A DNA stretch of 64,000 bases from Actinomycetes bacterium. Its GTDB lineage: Bacteria; Actinomycetota; Actinomycetes; Mycobacteriales; Mycobacteriaceae. The notes under the pieces were generated by a model. That model was not told the DNA's origin, made no database searches, and worked only from the letters and a program-made list of their open reading frames with translations. Location: contig JAEWRC010000080.1 in assembly GCA_023460175.1 (NCBI GenBank), positions 1-64,000 of the forward strand, given 5' to 3'. This document shows, piece after piece, positions 25,938-35,753 of this stretch (the stretch's first letter is position 1; every line of letters starts with the position of its first letter). The position numbers were made by a program, and so were the translations under genes.

Positions 25938-28151
25938 TCACGAGTTGCCCAACAGCTCCGACTTCCTACCACTCCATGTCACGACGAGCGCGTCGCGTGC
26001 GCGACTACTGGCGACGTAAAGCAGCGAACGCTCCCGCAGCAGCGCTTCGGCGCGTTCTTCGTCAGGCACGTTCCGCAACGTCGCCGGCAGCGGCACATGC
26101 TTCTCATCGGCACCGGCGAGGACGACCCTGGAGAATTCCATCCCCTTCGCCCGGTGCATCGTCATCACCAGTATCTGGCCCGGTGTCGGAGCGTTCTTGT
26201 CGACGGCACGGGCAGAAACACCCCGCTCGCCCAACCCTCGAACGAATCGATCGCGTTCGTCTTGGCTACGGGCGAGCACGGCGATGCTCTCGGGCTCCAC
26301 ACCGTCCTCCGACAGCCATGACTTGACCTTCGTCGCCACCGCCTCCAGCTCGGCAGCCAGGTCCGGACATGAAATCAATTCCGGCACAGGACCGTTCCGC
26401 GCAGAGCGGTAGTCACTGGTCGATTCTTCCCCCTGTTCGAGATCACGATACTCCGCACCGGAGAGTACGCTCACCGCGAAGTGGAGGTTCTGAGCGGTGG
26501 TCCGGTAATTCAGCGTCAGTCGACGGGAGCGACCGACGATCTTGATCCCGAAGCGGCTCAACACAACTGGACTTCCATAGATCCGCTGATGCGAGTCCTC
26601 GGCGATGAACAGGTCGTTGGGCCCTTCGGCCACCAGTGCTCGCAGTAGCGCCCAGTGTGTGGCATGCAGATCCTGTGCCTCGTCGACGATGACGTGGTCA
26701 GCCAGGTAGGTGCCATCGCGCTCAGCACGGACGCGCAGCGCCTCCGCGGCCAGTGCGAGGACTTCCGGGAAGCTGATGGTCTCATCCATCTGGCTCTGCC
26801 GACGGAACGCCTCGACCAGTTTCCATACGGCCATGCGCTGCGGACGGCTGAGTCGCACACCGCGACCGGGCCGCGCCACCTTGGCGTACTGCTCCAGCGT
26901 GGTGACACGGTTCGCCAGGACCACCGCCACGTATTCGCTGTCCAGAAATGCGGGGGCTGCGAGTTTCGCGTCGAGCCCTGACTCGACGGACTGCGCAACT
27001 TCTCGCCACACCGCATCGGAAGCCGTTCGCTTGGAACCGAACTCGATGACGTGACCGAACACACGCTCGCACGCCGCGACCGCGGCATCTCCGGACCGGT
27101 GCAGCACGTCCCGGCCGAGCGCATCGATGCCACCCACGTACACACCGGGTTCTCCGGGCCTCTCGGCGATCCGCAAGTCGGGGTCCAGCGCCTTGAGGTC
27201 CGCCTTCAGCCCTTGGGCGAGAGTGGCGTTGTAGGTGGTGAGGACGATCCTGGCTTCCGGCTTGTCGCGCGCCAGGCGACGTGCCCGATGTATCGCCACG
27301 ACGGTCTTACCGGTGCCGGCACCACCTGAAAGGCGGAATGCGCCAGAGAAATCCGACTCGACATACCTGCGTTGTTCGGGATGCAGGAACGTGCGCCATG
27401 CGGCGAAGTCACCGCCCTCGATGACTCGGCGCAGTTCTTCGTTGTCTTCGATGAACGCGAACTGCATCTTCGAGGCCGGGCGTTCCAGGGCCGCGATAAT
27501 CTGCTGATCCTCGTCGAGCGACGTGTCCACCGGCTGCTTGCCGAAGCCGTGGTTCTCGCGGATCGTCTCGATCGACATGCCCGTGGCGAGTTCGAGCAGG
27601 GCGCTACCCTCCCATTCGAGCCCTTCCGCGGCGGCTTCCAACAGCGCGGACTCGTCGGGCGCCTCCATCGCCTTCGCCGCGAGCACAGCATTGATGCCCA
27701 ATCCGTCGGTCAAGTCGGCGAGTGTGTAGCCGACTCCGGCGAGGTAGGACAGCGCCGGTTTTGGGATCGGTGGCGCGACGGGCTGCTCCTTCACGGGCTC
27801 CGCGGGCGCGGAATCTCCGATCAACCCCTCGAGGGTGCCGTTGATGGGGTTGACCCGCAGGGTGGCTTTCTCCGCGAGTTTGATGGCGTCGTCGTGCCCC
27901 CAGGTGCCCATGTAGATGTACGTCGGCCCGCTGGCTTTTTCGTCTACCCGGAACAGCACCGCGCGATAGTGCAGGTCGACGCGCCCCGTCCGCACGCGGG
28001 GATCGCTGGCCACATGCAGCGGCTCGATGTGCAGGGAGGGCTGAGTGTCGTCGGCAGTGAGCTTCTCGAAGAAGTCATACACCTTGTTCTTGATCGAACC
28101 GTCCAGTTTGGACATGCCTTTGCTGTTCGACGCGATGACCAGATTCGCCAC
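25938..28151 (-). CDS. UvrD-like helicase with RelE-like N-terminal domain
   Basis: A 737-aa superfamily 1A helicase. Walker A is SGGAGTGKTVVAIHRARRL near 278; the DEAQ box is VIVDEAQDLHATHW near 487; QRIYGSP, LTLNYRTT and the final TMHRAKGMEF and LLYVASSRAR complete motifs III-VI. The first ~110 residues (IKNKVYDFFEKL, SLHIEPLHVA, RVDLHYRAVLFRV, YIYMGTWGHDDAIKLAEKA) follow the RelE/ParE toxin fold pattern, including the ending seen as GHHDEAY in RelE proteins. The GTG start directly abuts the stop of the giant helicase (TAG-GTG), so it is the last gene of the operon. Confidence 0.88.
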   Translation of the reverse strand: MANLVIASNSKGMSKLDGSIKNKVYDFFEKLTADDTQPSLHIEPLHVASDPRVRTGRVDLHYRAVLFRVDEKASGPTYIYMGTWGHDDAIKLAEKATLRVNPINGTLEGLIGDSAPAEPVKEQPVAPPIPKPALSYLAGVGYTLADLTDGLGINAVLAAKAMEAPDESALLEAAAEGLEWEGSALLELATGMSIETIRENHGFGKQPVDTSLDEDQQIIAALERPASKMQFAFIEDNEELRRVIEGGDFAAWRTFLHPEQRRYVESDFSGAFRLSGGAGTGKTVVAIHRARRLARDKPEARIVLTTYNATLAQGLKADLKALDPDLRIAERPGEPGVYVGGIDALGRDVLHRSGDAAVAACERVFGHVIEFGSKRTASDAVWREVAQSVESGLDAKLAAPAFLDSEYVAVVLANRVTTLEQYAKVARPGRGVRLSRPQRMAVWKLVEAFRRQSQMDETISFPEVLALAAEALRVRAERDGTYLADHVIVDEAQDLHATHWALLRALVAEGPNDLFIAEDSHQRIYGSPVVLSRFGIKIVGRSRRLTLNYRTTAQNLHFAVSVLSGAEYRDLEQGEESTSDYRSARNGPVPELISCPDLAAELEAVATKVKSWLSEDGVEPESIAVLARSQDERDRFVRGLGERGVSARAVDKNAPTPGQILVMTMHRAKGMEFSRVVLAGADEKHVPLPATLRNVPDEERAEALLRERSLLYVASSRARDALVVTWSGRKSELLGNS

Positions 28152-31100
28152 CTACACCACTCCATTCAATTTCAAAGCCTCGACGATCTCGTCTACGTCT
28201 GGCGAGCACAGGGTCCACCCGTCCACCGGTTCACCTTCATCGAACACCACGGCGACTCGACCGCTGGCCCAGGCCATGTCGAGTACGTCACCATCCGTCG
28301 TCTCGTAACCCAGCTCGGGTGCTGCAGCACCTGCCGCAGCCAAGGCCCGGATGAGTTCGCGTTCCGCGTCGGACACCGCCTCATCGAGCAGGAGCTGCCA
28401 TTCCGCAGGCAGTTCGGGCTCTCCAGCCACCGCAGGCCCGGAGACCGGGGCGGATGCCAGCAGGGTGCGGGTGGTGACACGGCCGGGGTCGCTGATCCCC
28501 AACCAGTTCGACAGCCGCAGCCATTCCTTCCACGCCTTCCCGCCCGAGCTTTCCAACCGCTCGTCGCGGTCATCGACGGCGAGTATCGCCCGAGGCGGAT
28601 CCGACGCGGTGTGCCCGCCGGCGGTCACGGTGATGCCTCCGTCGGTATACGCCCAACACATGTCGGACCCGGCCGCTTCGAACGGTGCCGACCCGTCCAA
28701 CGCCGCCGACGCCGCGGCGGTGACCGCATCGGAATCAGACTTCACCCGATTGTCGCCGCGGACGAACAAGTAGGGCATCCAGGTGCTGAAGTGTTTCCAT
28801 GCCTCGATGTCGGGAGTGACCACGAACTCCACCAGTTGCGAGACGGGGTCTTTGGCCTGCAGCCGAACCAAACCCGGTTGAACATGGAATCGACTGGTGA
28901 CGAAGCTGGTCGCCTTCTGGTCGAGCCAGGCCGGCTCGACCGTCGCCCCTGATTTGAAACGCTGCAGATCCTCGTGACCGAAAGACCACACCAGGTAACC
29001 CGCGGCCCGCAAGGCGGCGCGTTTGTCGGCGTCATCGGCGACGCGGTTGCAGCCGGGAACCGCGTGGAACGAGCGCCCGTCGGCGAAGATCGCGATGCGT
29101 GGGATGTCGGGGTCGGCCGTCTGCAACACGAAGTCCGGCTTGACGAAGTCAAGCGAAACCTGGGGTCGCAGGGACCATTTCCGTGCCTTGCTGCCCTGCA
29201 AGGTGATGGTGGCCGACGGACCGTAGGTTCCAGGCTTCTCGACAACAGCTGCACCCATCAGCTTGAGCCGCTCGATGAAAGAACTGTAGAAGTCGCGTTC
29301 CAGGAACGATTCGTCACTGAGCGGCGTGCTGGGGGGCGCCTGCTCGGTCACCTCGGCGGTCCAGGTATCAAGTTCGGGCGTCCCGTGCGCACCGACATCG
29401 AGGATCCCGTCGAGCAATTTCAACGCGGTCAGCCGGGACACCTTGTCCATCTCGTAGGGCGCGGCGAACGGCAGCAGACATCGGTGGCAGGCCAGCCGCT
29501 CCTCGTCCCGGCACCGGCACTCGCGCAAGATTTGTCGGGCAGCCGCGAGCACCGCGAAAACCTTGGTGTGGTCGGCGAATTCGGCAAGGTAGCCGGTGCC
29601 GCCGGGTACGGTGTCGTGGATCAGAAGCGCACGCCGATCGGGCGCCCACAGCGCATCGCTGATGGTGGCGACATCGAGATGCTCGGGAGATCCACCGATC
29701 ACCTCACGCAGGCCGAGCAGGATCGCGGCGGCCAGACTGGGGTGGGCGAAGCTGTCGTACTCCATCTCCGGCGGCAAATGCAGCAGCACCCCCTGGCTGC
29801 GTAGCCGTCGCGCCAGGGCGATGTCGCGGACGTCCTCGACGGCCGAACCGCGCAGACGGCACCAGGTACGGTGCTCGTAGCGACTGTTGCGACCGGCGTC
29901 GCGATCGAGTTGCCCGCAAGATGCGCAAACCCGGAACAGGCCGCTGGTCGACTCCTGCCCGGCGATCATCCGCGTCTTACCTTTGGATGTTCGCGCTCCG
30001 AGGTTGAGCCAGCGGATGTCCAAGCGCCGCAGGTACTCCGCACCGAACGAAGAAGTGGAACGAAACCATGTGCGGCCGACCTGGGTGGGGTCGATGTCGG
30101 CGGCGGTCACCACCGTGAACGGTTCTTGTTGGCGGTTGTCGCGGAGGTCGCTGATGGTGGCCTCATCTCGACGCACTTCGGCCGAGACCCGTGTCATCTC
30201 GACGACGGCCAGGTGCTGGCTCACGTCGGCAATGCCGGTGCTGTGGCAGCGCGGGCAGCTCGACACCGGCGCGGTCACCGCGGCAGATGGTCCGCTGTGC
30301 ACCCATCCGCATTGTGGACAGACCTGCCACGCGTGGATGTTGGATTCACCGGCGCCCAGGTCGACAGCGTCGATGGCGACCGCGAGGCCTTGCGCGTAGA
30401 AGGTGGCGCCGGGGGCAAGCTCGGTAAGTGCTACTCGGGAGCCACGCTGATAACTGAGTTGTTCGCCCATGTAGTCGTTGCTGTCCGGGTCGATCCAGGT
30501 GACCCCGACGTCGAGAGTGACGGAATCGTCAAGCAGTGTGTAGTTGGGGAGGACCCCGTAGCGTTCGAGGACCGAGATCCAGTAGTCGCGGGTCAACGAG
30601 GTGATCTGGGCGCCCAGCAGTTTGCGGGAGCCCTTGGCGATCTTGAAGGCGCGCCGGTCGTCGTCGGTGGCGGCGGGTGAGGTGGCCCGCCGTTCGAATT
30701 CGGGAAGGTCGGCCTCGACGGTCGCGAGCCGTTCGGTGAGTTCCTTCAGGTCGAGTTGCCACTGGTGGGCCGCGGCCATCAGGCGCTGGGTGAGGCCGCT
30801 TGGTCCGCCCTGCGGTGGTGTGCTCGCCCAGGTCCGCAGCGCGTCGACGGCGTCGGGGCTGAAATGGGAACCGAATTGCGCCAGGAAGCGGTCCAGCAGC
30901 GCGTCGGCGTCGGTGGCGGCGGTGTCCATCAGTTGGGTCAGCCAGCCGTCGGCGCCGTTGTCGCCGAGCACCGATCGCGCGTCCTTGGGCGCCACCACCT
31001 GAGGGTCGCGGGCGAACTGGTCGACGATGTGCGCGATGTACTGGCGTTGCAGGATCTCCTCGGCATTGAGGAAGGTCGCCGGTGGCCGCACGTCCCCTTG

Positions 31101-34100
31101 GATCACCGAAAGCGGCTCGAACAGTTTGGGCAGATGTTCGCCGCGGCCACGAACGTAGGCCAGCACCAGGGAGTTTCCGGTGAGTCGGCCGGCGCGCCCA
31201 ACACGCTGCAGGTAGGACGACACCGAGCGAGGCAGGGACCCGAGCATGACGGTGGACAGGTCACCGATGTCGATGCCCATCTCCAACGTCGGGGTCGCGA
31301 CGAGCACGTTGGGTGCCTGCGGGTCGGTGCCCCCGCGTTTGAAGGCGGTCTCGTAGTCGAGCCGGGTCTTGGTCGGCAGCAGACTGGTGTGTTCCCGTGC
31401 GACGACCCGTTTCATCTGTGCGGAGTCATAGAGCCTGCGGTAGAAGTTGTCGGCTTTCGCGCTGCGGTGCAGTCGGCCCGGGCAGCGGATCAGCGTGCAG
31501 GGTGCGCCGTCGAGTTCGTCGACGGTGGTGGCGCTGCCCGGCGTCGGGGTTTGGCAGATGTCGCAGACCAGCAGGTGTCGCCCGTCTTCGAGCGCATCCA
31601 AGGTCGGAGCGCTGACCTGGACGGTGGCCGCAGGCAGCCCGTAGACGACGGAACCAGTCTCGGTCGCCACGGTGGACAGCAGCATCTGTTCGACGAGTTC
31701 GGCGAACAACGCCTTGGCCAGGAAGGTCCCGTCGTGGGGGCTGACGTCCAGGCATCGCAACGTCCACTGCGCGTACCAGGACGATGGTGCGGTGATCGGA
31801 TCGAAGCCCTCTGGCAGAGCACCGGTTCCGGATTTGAGGGCCGGGAACGCCGGGGCGGGGCGTCCTTTCGGGAAGGCCGGCATGCCCTGGCCGCGTGGCC
31901 GCCCACCCCAGATGTGGTAGCGACTGGCGTTCTTTTCCAGGTAGGGCCGCAGCCAGTCGTGGTGGATGCCGCCGCGGGTGCGGATCCGCTCGACGGTGCC
32001 CCGCACCCACTGCGCCAGTGCCGCGTCGGGCACTCCGGTCAGCGGGAGCTGGGTGGGGTCGGCCTTGTCGAGGGCACGGCGCCCGAGGATCGGGGCTTTG
32101 TGCGCCGCCCCGAGGTAGACCTCGGCGACGACACTGCCGGTCAGTTCGAGGGTGCGGCCGGTGCGGGACTGCAGGCCGAATTCCAGGTCGACGTCGAACC
32201 GGAGCCGACGCTTGGCCTTGTTCTCTGCGGCCCTCCGCGAGTTCGGGTGCACGTCAGGCTTCCAGAAGGCGACGAATTCGTCGCGGTCCACCAGGTCCGG
32301 CGGCAGTAGTTGGTAGCGCAGCATCGGGTTGTTGCCGGCGCGGTCGATGACGGCCCTGGTGAGTTCGTCCAGGTCGAGCTCGGCATCACCGAGCGCCCCG
32401 CGCAGCGCTGTGCGCAGGCTGAGGCTGTGGGAGCGGGCCTGCACGAACCCAGCGCGGTGCGCGGCGTCCTGCACGCTGTCGGTGAACATCAACGCCTTCT
32501 TCTCGGCGGCGTCGAGGTGCTTGTCGCCGAACAGGTTCGAAAGCGTCACCGACAGTTGGGTGGCGACCGCGCTGCCGAGGAACCGGATGCCGTCGACGGC
32601 CCCGCAGGCCGGGCACATGTCGTTCTTGGATTCCTCGTCGGCATCCGGTCCGACCAGGGTGAGCACCGGCAGCACTCGGCCGTCGACGACGTCGGGGCTC
32701 TGCGGCTCCGGTGTGGTGTCGAGAAGTTCGCGGTGGTCCAGGTGGAACCACCGCAGGCCGTGGACGCCGCCGGCAACCTGGGCTTCGGCGGGCGCCGAGA
32801 TCAGCGCACGGAACCGGGATTCTCCGGCGGCGTGGTCGGCGCGGATCGCCTCGTCGGTGACATCCAGGGCGTTGCCGGTCGGCGCCAGTCGAGCACCCCA
32901 GCCCGACCGCCCGCAGTGCCGGCAGAACACCGCGGGCAGATACAACTCATCGTCGACGGACGTACCGTCATCGGACCAACGGTATTCGGCGGCGGTCCGC
33001 ACTGCCCTATCGACGCGGCTGAGTTCCCGGATCCACAAGTGCACGTCGACCCCGAGCGCTGCACGTCCGGTCTCAGCGCGTACGTGCGAGAGCATGGCAA
33101 AGACGAACTCCAGGAACCGGATCTGGATGTCGCGGGTGCGGGCAGCGTCGCGGTCGACGGGCACCGCCGGGAACACCTGCTCAGCCAGATCGGGCAGGGA
33201 TACCGCGTCGACGGCGTGCTCCAGCACGGCCTGGATGAACCGATGCCGTTTGAGCTGATCCAGCATGTCGGCAATGGTCAGGTTGGAACCGACAGCGGGG
33301 CCGCTCGCATGTGTGGACTGCTCGAAGAGATCGGATTGTCCGGGCGTCTCGAAGAGCTCGGATTGGGTGGGCTTTCCGAAGAGTTCGGATTGAGTGGGCT
33401 GCTCGAAGAGTTCGGCGAAGACCGCGGCGGCGATGGCGTGGTTGTCGGTGGCGGAGGCTGCCGCGGTGGTGATCCGGTCGAGTGCATCGGGGAGGGCGGG
33501 TTCGATCGGCCGCCAGGCATGGTCGTAGCTTCCCAACCGTGCTCTGCGCCATTCGTCGGGAGTGAGGCGAGTTTCTTCGATCACCGCATCGCGGGCGAAC
33601 GGTTCCCCGAAGACCGTGTGCGCGAAGTCGAGCATGGCGGCCGGAGCCGCGCGCGATCCCAGGGTGGCCGACGTCGCGACGGGGGTGACCTTGCCGAGCG
33701 GGCGGACCCGGTCGTCGTCGGTGACGCGCGACGTGCCGGTCAAGTGCGCCTTGAGCGTCAGGCCGAGCCGACGCAGCAGCATCGCGACGTCGGTGCCCTG
33801 CGCGCCGTCGTAGGTGTGAAATTCGTCGAGCACCAGATACTGCAGCGATTCAGCGGACAACCGCCAGATTTCGGCGCGACCGGGGTGCAGCAGCATGTGG
33901 TCGAGCATCTTGTAGTTGGTGAGCAGGATGTCGGGCGGCGAGTCGTGCATGAGGTCACGGTCGGTGAGCAGCCCGTCGGCGGAGACCCGGGTGCGCCCGC
34001 CACCACCCTGCTCCCCCGTGTAAAGGCCGGCGGTGACCCCTGCCAGGGCCGGGTCGCCGGAGATCAGTTTGGCGAGCCGCTCGGCCTGGTCGTTGGCGAG

Positions 34101-34532
34101 CGCGTTCATCGGGTAGAGGATCAGCGCTTTCATGCCGGTGACGCCGGACTTCTTGGCCCGCAGCACGTGATCGAGGATCGGATACAGGAATGCCTCAGTC
34201 TTGCCAGAGCCAGTGCCGGTGGTCACCAAGGTCGGCTGCGGCCGGCCTTGGTGCTGGGTGGAAAGCCGCTCGAATGCCCGCGCCTGATGCCCATACGGGG
34301 TGAAATCGGGCGGCCACCAATCCAGATGGTCACGCCAACCGTCGCCGGCCGGGGCGAACGGCAGCCGCAATCGCACATACGGCCCCTTGAACATGCCGTT
34401 GTCGGGATCACCGATGAAGTCGGTGAGCGCTGCCTGTGCGTCGGGGTCGGTCAGCGCGAATGTCGTTGCCAGGTAGTCGGTCAAGCCCTCACGTAGGTGT
34501 GTTGCCTGGAGAGTCGGGAGGAGTGCGCCCAC
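28152..34532 (-). CDS. Giant DEAD/DEAH helicase with DUF1998 and nuclease-like C-terminus (DrmA/B- or DruE-like)
   Basis: A 2126-aa superfamily 2 helicase. Walker A TTGTGSGKTEAF is near 105-115, YPMNALANDQAERL near 140-153, the DEFH box LVLDEFHTYDGAQGTDVA near 235-250, and motif VI YLQRVGRAGRL near 1112. A DUF1998-type segment follows: LIHDTVPGGTGYLAEFA and the cysteines CRCRDEERLACHRCLLPF near 1670. Around 1800 there is PDFVLQ, then RIAIFADGRSFHAVPG and RAAGYLVWSFGHEDL, which looks like a PD-(D/E)xK or Vsr-type nuclease. DISARM splits similar helicase and DUF1998 parts into DrmA and DrmB; Druantia DruE keeps them together. The GTG start lies 3 bp after the glycosylase-like gene. Confidence 0.85.
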   Translation of the reverse strand: MGALLPTLQATHLREGLTDYLATTFALTDPDAQAALTDFIGDPDNGMFKGPYVRLRLPFAPAGDGWRDHLDWWPPDFTPYGHQARAFERLSTQHQGRPQPTLVTTGTGSGKTEAFLYPILDHVLRAKKSGVTGMKALILYPMNALANDQAERLAKLISGDPALAGVTAGLYTGEQGGGGRTRVSADGLLTDRDLMHDSPPDILLTNYKMLDHMLLHPGRAEIWRLSAESLQYLVLDEFHTYDGAQGTDVAMLLRRLGLTLKAHLTGTSRVTDDDRVRPLGKVTPVATSATLGSRAAPAAMLDFAHTVFGEPFARDAVIEETRLTPDEWRRARLGSYDHAWRPIEPALPDALDRITTAAASATDNHAIAAAVFAELFEQPTQSELFGKPTQSELFETPGQSDLFEQSTHASGPAVGSNLTIADMLDQLKRHRFIQAVLEHAVDAVSLPDLAEQVFPAVPVDRDAARTRDIQIRFLEFVFAMLSHVRAETGRAALGVDVHLWIRELSRVDRAVRTAAEYRWSDDGTSVDDELYLPAVFCRHCGRSGWGARLAPTGNALDVTDEAIRADHAAGESRFRALISAPAEAQVAGGVHGLRWFHLDHRELLDTTPEPQSPDVVDGRVLPVLTLVGPDADEESKNDMCPACGAVDGIRFLGSAVATQLSVTLSNLFGDKHLDAAEKKALMFTDSVQDAAHRAGFVQARSHSLSLRTALRGALGDAELDLDELTRAVIDRAGNNPMLRYQLLPPDLVDRDEFVAFWKPDVHPNSRRAAENKAKRRLRFDVDLEFGLQSRTGRTLELTGSVVAEVYLGAAHKAPILGRRALDKADPTQLPLTGVPDAALAQWVRGTVERIRTRGGIHHDWLRPYLEKNASRYHIWGGRPRGQGMPAFPKGRPAPAFPALKSGTGALPEGFDPITAPSSWYAQWTLRCLDVSPHDGTFLAKALFAELVEQMLLSTVATETGSVVYGLPAATVQVSAPTLDALEDGRHLLVCDICQTPTPGSATTVDELDGAPCTLIRCPGRLHRSAKADNFYRRLYDSAQMKRVVAREHTSLLPTKTRLDYETAFKRGGTDPQAPNVLVATPTLEMGIDIGDLSTVMLGSLPRSVSSYLQRVGRAGRLTGNSLVLAYVRGRGEHLPKLFEPLSVIQGDVRPPATFLNAEEILQRQYIAHIVDQFARDPQVVAPKDARSVLGDNGADGWLTQLMDTAATDADALLDRFLAQFGSHFSPDAVDALRTWASTPPQGGPSGLTQRLMAAAHQWQLDLKELTERLATVEADLPEFERRATSPAATDDDRRAFKIAKGSRKLLGAQITSLTRDYWISVLERYGVLPNYTLLDDSVTLDVGVTWIDPDSNDYMGEQLSYQRGSRVALTELAPGATFYAQGLAVAIDAVDLGAGESNIHAWQVCPQCGWVHSGPSAAVTAPVSSCPRCHSTGIADVSQHLAVVEMTRVSAEVRRDEATISDLRDNRQQEPFTVVTAADIDPTQVGRTWFRSTSSFGAEYLRRLDIRWLNLGARTSKGKTRMIAGQESTSGLFRVCASCGQLDRDAGRNSRYEHRTWCRLRGSAVEDVRDIALARRLRSQGVLLHLPPEMEYDSFAHPSLAAAILLGLREVIGGSPEHLDVATISDALWAPDRRALLIHDTVPGGTGYLAEFADHTKVFAVLAAARQILRECRCRDEERLACHRCLLPFAAPYEMDKVSRLTALKLLDGILDVGAHGTPELDTWTAEVTEQAPPSTPLSDESFLERDFYSSFIERLKLMGAAVVEKPGTYGPSATITLQGSKARKWSLRPQVSLDFVKPDFVLQTADPDIPRIAIFADGRSFHAVPGCNRVADDADKRAALRAAGYLVWSFGHEDLQRFKSGATVEPAWLDQKATSFVTSRFHVQPGLVRLQAKDPVSQLVEFVVTPDIEAWKHFSTWMPYLFVRGDNRVKSDSDAVTAAASAALDGSAPFEAAGSDMCWAYTDGGITVTAGGHTASDPPRAILAVDDRDERLESSGGKAWKEWLRLSNWLGISDPGRVTTRTLLASAPVSGPAVAGEPELPAEWQLLLDEAVSDAERELIRALAAAGAAAPELGYETTDGDVLDMAWASGRVAVVFDEGEPVDGWTLCSPDVDEIVEALKLNGVV
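33323..33415. repeat. 27-bp tandem repeats inside the giant helicase
   Basis: Three full units (33323-33349, 33350-33376, 33377-33403) and a partial fourth share CGAAGAGNTCGGATTG on the plus strand. They encode a repeated Gln-Ser-(Glu/Asp)-Leu-Phe motif in a linker at about residues 372-403 of the helicase. Copy number could vary between strains. Confidence 0.85.
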
Positions 34533-34535
34533 TGG

Positions 34536-35231
34536 TTACATCCCCCGCCCGGCGTGCCACAGTGCATGGTCTATCTCCCAGGCCGTAACGGGGCGTTTCA
34601 GCCCGGTGCTGACGGCTGGAACGAGTGCAGCAATGAGGTCACGCGCATCGACGGGATCGACAGTCACTCCGTGATGTCGGAACCAGCGCAGCACCATTCG
34701 GTCGGGCTTGATGAGATCGTCCTGACCGATGAGCATCCACAGGTAATCCCGCCGCACTGCGTGGGCTCCCTCGCCGGGGATCTTCCGCAAGTCCGCGTTC
34801 ACGGCGGCGAATCGCTCGTCGTCGCCGAACAGCGCGATGGCATCACCCAGATCCCCCACACCATGGGATCGAAAAGCGTGGATGTGTCGAAGCACGGCAT
34901 CGGCCTTCCGGATCCCGCCTCGGGTCGATGTGTTCTGCCGGTTGGTGAGCGAAATCAACTCCTCGACGCTCAGTTCCGCCATTTCGGCGAGCGGCAATGG
35001 GTCGGCGCCGAGCGGCTCGCTCATCGGAATCGTGGGTCGCTCGACGCCGAACTTCGTGGCGAGTCTGCGCACCAACGGCACGACGACGTTGTCGTAATGC
35101 GCTCCGATGCTCCACACGGCATCTGCGATACACAGACTGAGGCTGGCCCAACGCCGCTCTCGCGGTTGAGGATCGAGCGCGACGACGGCCTCGACCAGTA
35201 CGTCAAACGTGGCTGCATCTACACCGCGCAT
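34536..35231 (-). CDS. HhH-GPD DNA glycosylase-like protein
   Basis: A 231-aa helical protein from ATG 35231 (AGGAG eight bases upstream). It follows the endonuclease III/HhH-GPD pattern: LSLCIADAVWSIGAHYDNVV near the start, GIRKADAVLRHIHAF, then LRKIPGEGAHAVRRDYLWML as the helix-hairpin-helix and LIKPDRMVLRWFRHHG, whose Asp sits where the catalytic aspartate of HhH-GPD glycosylases lies. No Fe-S cysteine loop is present. Family members remove or flip damaged or modified bases. Here it lies between a DNA methyltransferase and a giant helicase, so recognition of modified or unmodified bases in foreign DNA is a reasonable guess. Confidence 0.7.
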   Translation of the reverse strand: MRGVDAATFDVLVEAVVALDPQPRERRWASLSLCIADAVWSIGAHYDNVVVPLVRRLATKFGVERPTIPMSEPLGADPLPLAEMAELSVEELISLTNRQNTSTRGGIRKADAVLRHIHAFRSHGVGDLGDAIALFGDDERFAAVNADLRKIPGEGAHAVRRDYLWMLIGQDDLIKPDRMVLRWFRHHGVTVDPVDARDLIAALVPAVSTGLKRPVTAWEIDHALWHAGRGM

Positions 35232-35234
35232 CAA

Positions 35235-35753
35235 TCACGCTCCTGCGCTTGCGATGTCGCTGAAGTGCTTGTGTGCCAGCTCCATGTCCCGCTCGCGTTC
35301 AACCCCGACGAAGGGCTCGACATAAGTGACGCCATCGACGATGAGGTCGTCAGGCTTTAACATTCCCTTCTTGCGGTACTCCGATGCCAGCTTGCCCGGA
35401 AGCTGACGGCCGTTCGCGTCGTAGAGCGCGTCACGCTCGTACTTCTGCAACACCGGGAACTGGGTGCGATAGATCGTCAGCAGCTCATCGGCGGTGATGC
35501 CAAGCATGATCGCCACAATCGCGTCGATTTCGACCAACGCCTGACGGCGATCGGCAGCGCGCCGAAGCGGTGTCAACCACTCCCACTTCGGTCCGATCGC
35601 GCCCAGCGGTTCGCGGTCGGTGTATTCCGCACCGATGTGAGGCACCCAAGAATCTTGTTGCCAACCTTTGTCATACAGGTCCTCCCACAGGGAAGCGTAG
35701 GGCCGCACCATGCAGTTCAGACGGAGGGTGCGTAATAAAAGCTTGCCGCCCAT
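35235..35753 (-). pseudogene. C-terminal part of the adenine methyltransferase, out of frame
   Basis: The 172-aa reading begins LLLRTLRLNCMVRPYASLWE and continues with ALVEIDAIVAIMLGITADEL, LLTIYRTQFPVLQKYERDAL and YDANGRQLPGKL. These are features I know from the extreme C-terminus of Eco57I/PglX-type methyltransferases, not from a free-standing protein. It overlaps the end of the 1370-aa methyltransferase by 37 bp in another frame, so a single indel near 35745-35775 would join the two. It may be made separately from the ATG at 35753, or be a broken tail. Confidence 0.7.

Noticed and set aside
33323..33415. CRISPR-like repeat
   Set aside because: Contiguous in-frame 27-bp units inside a helicase gene, with no spacers.
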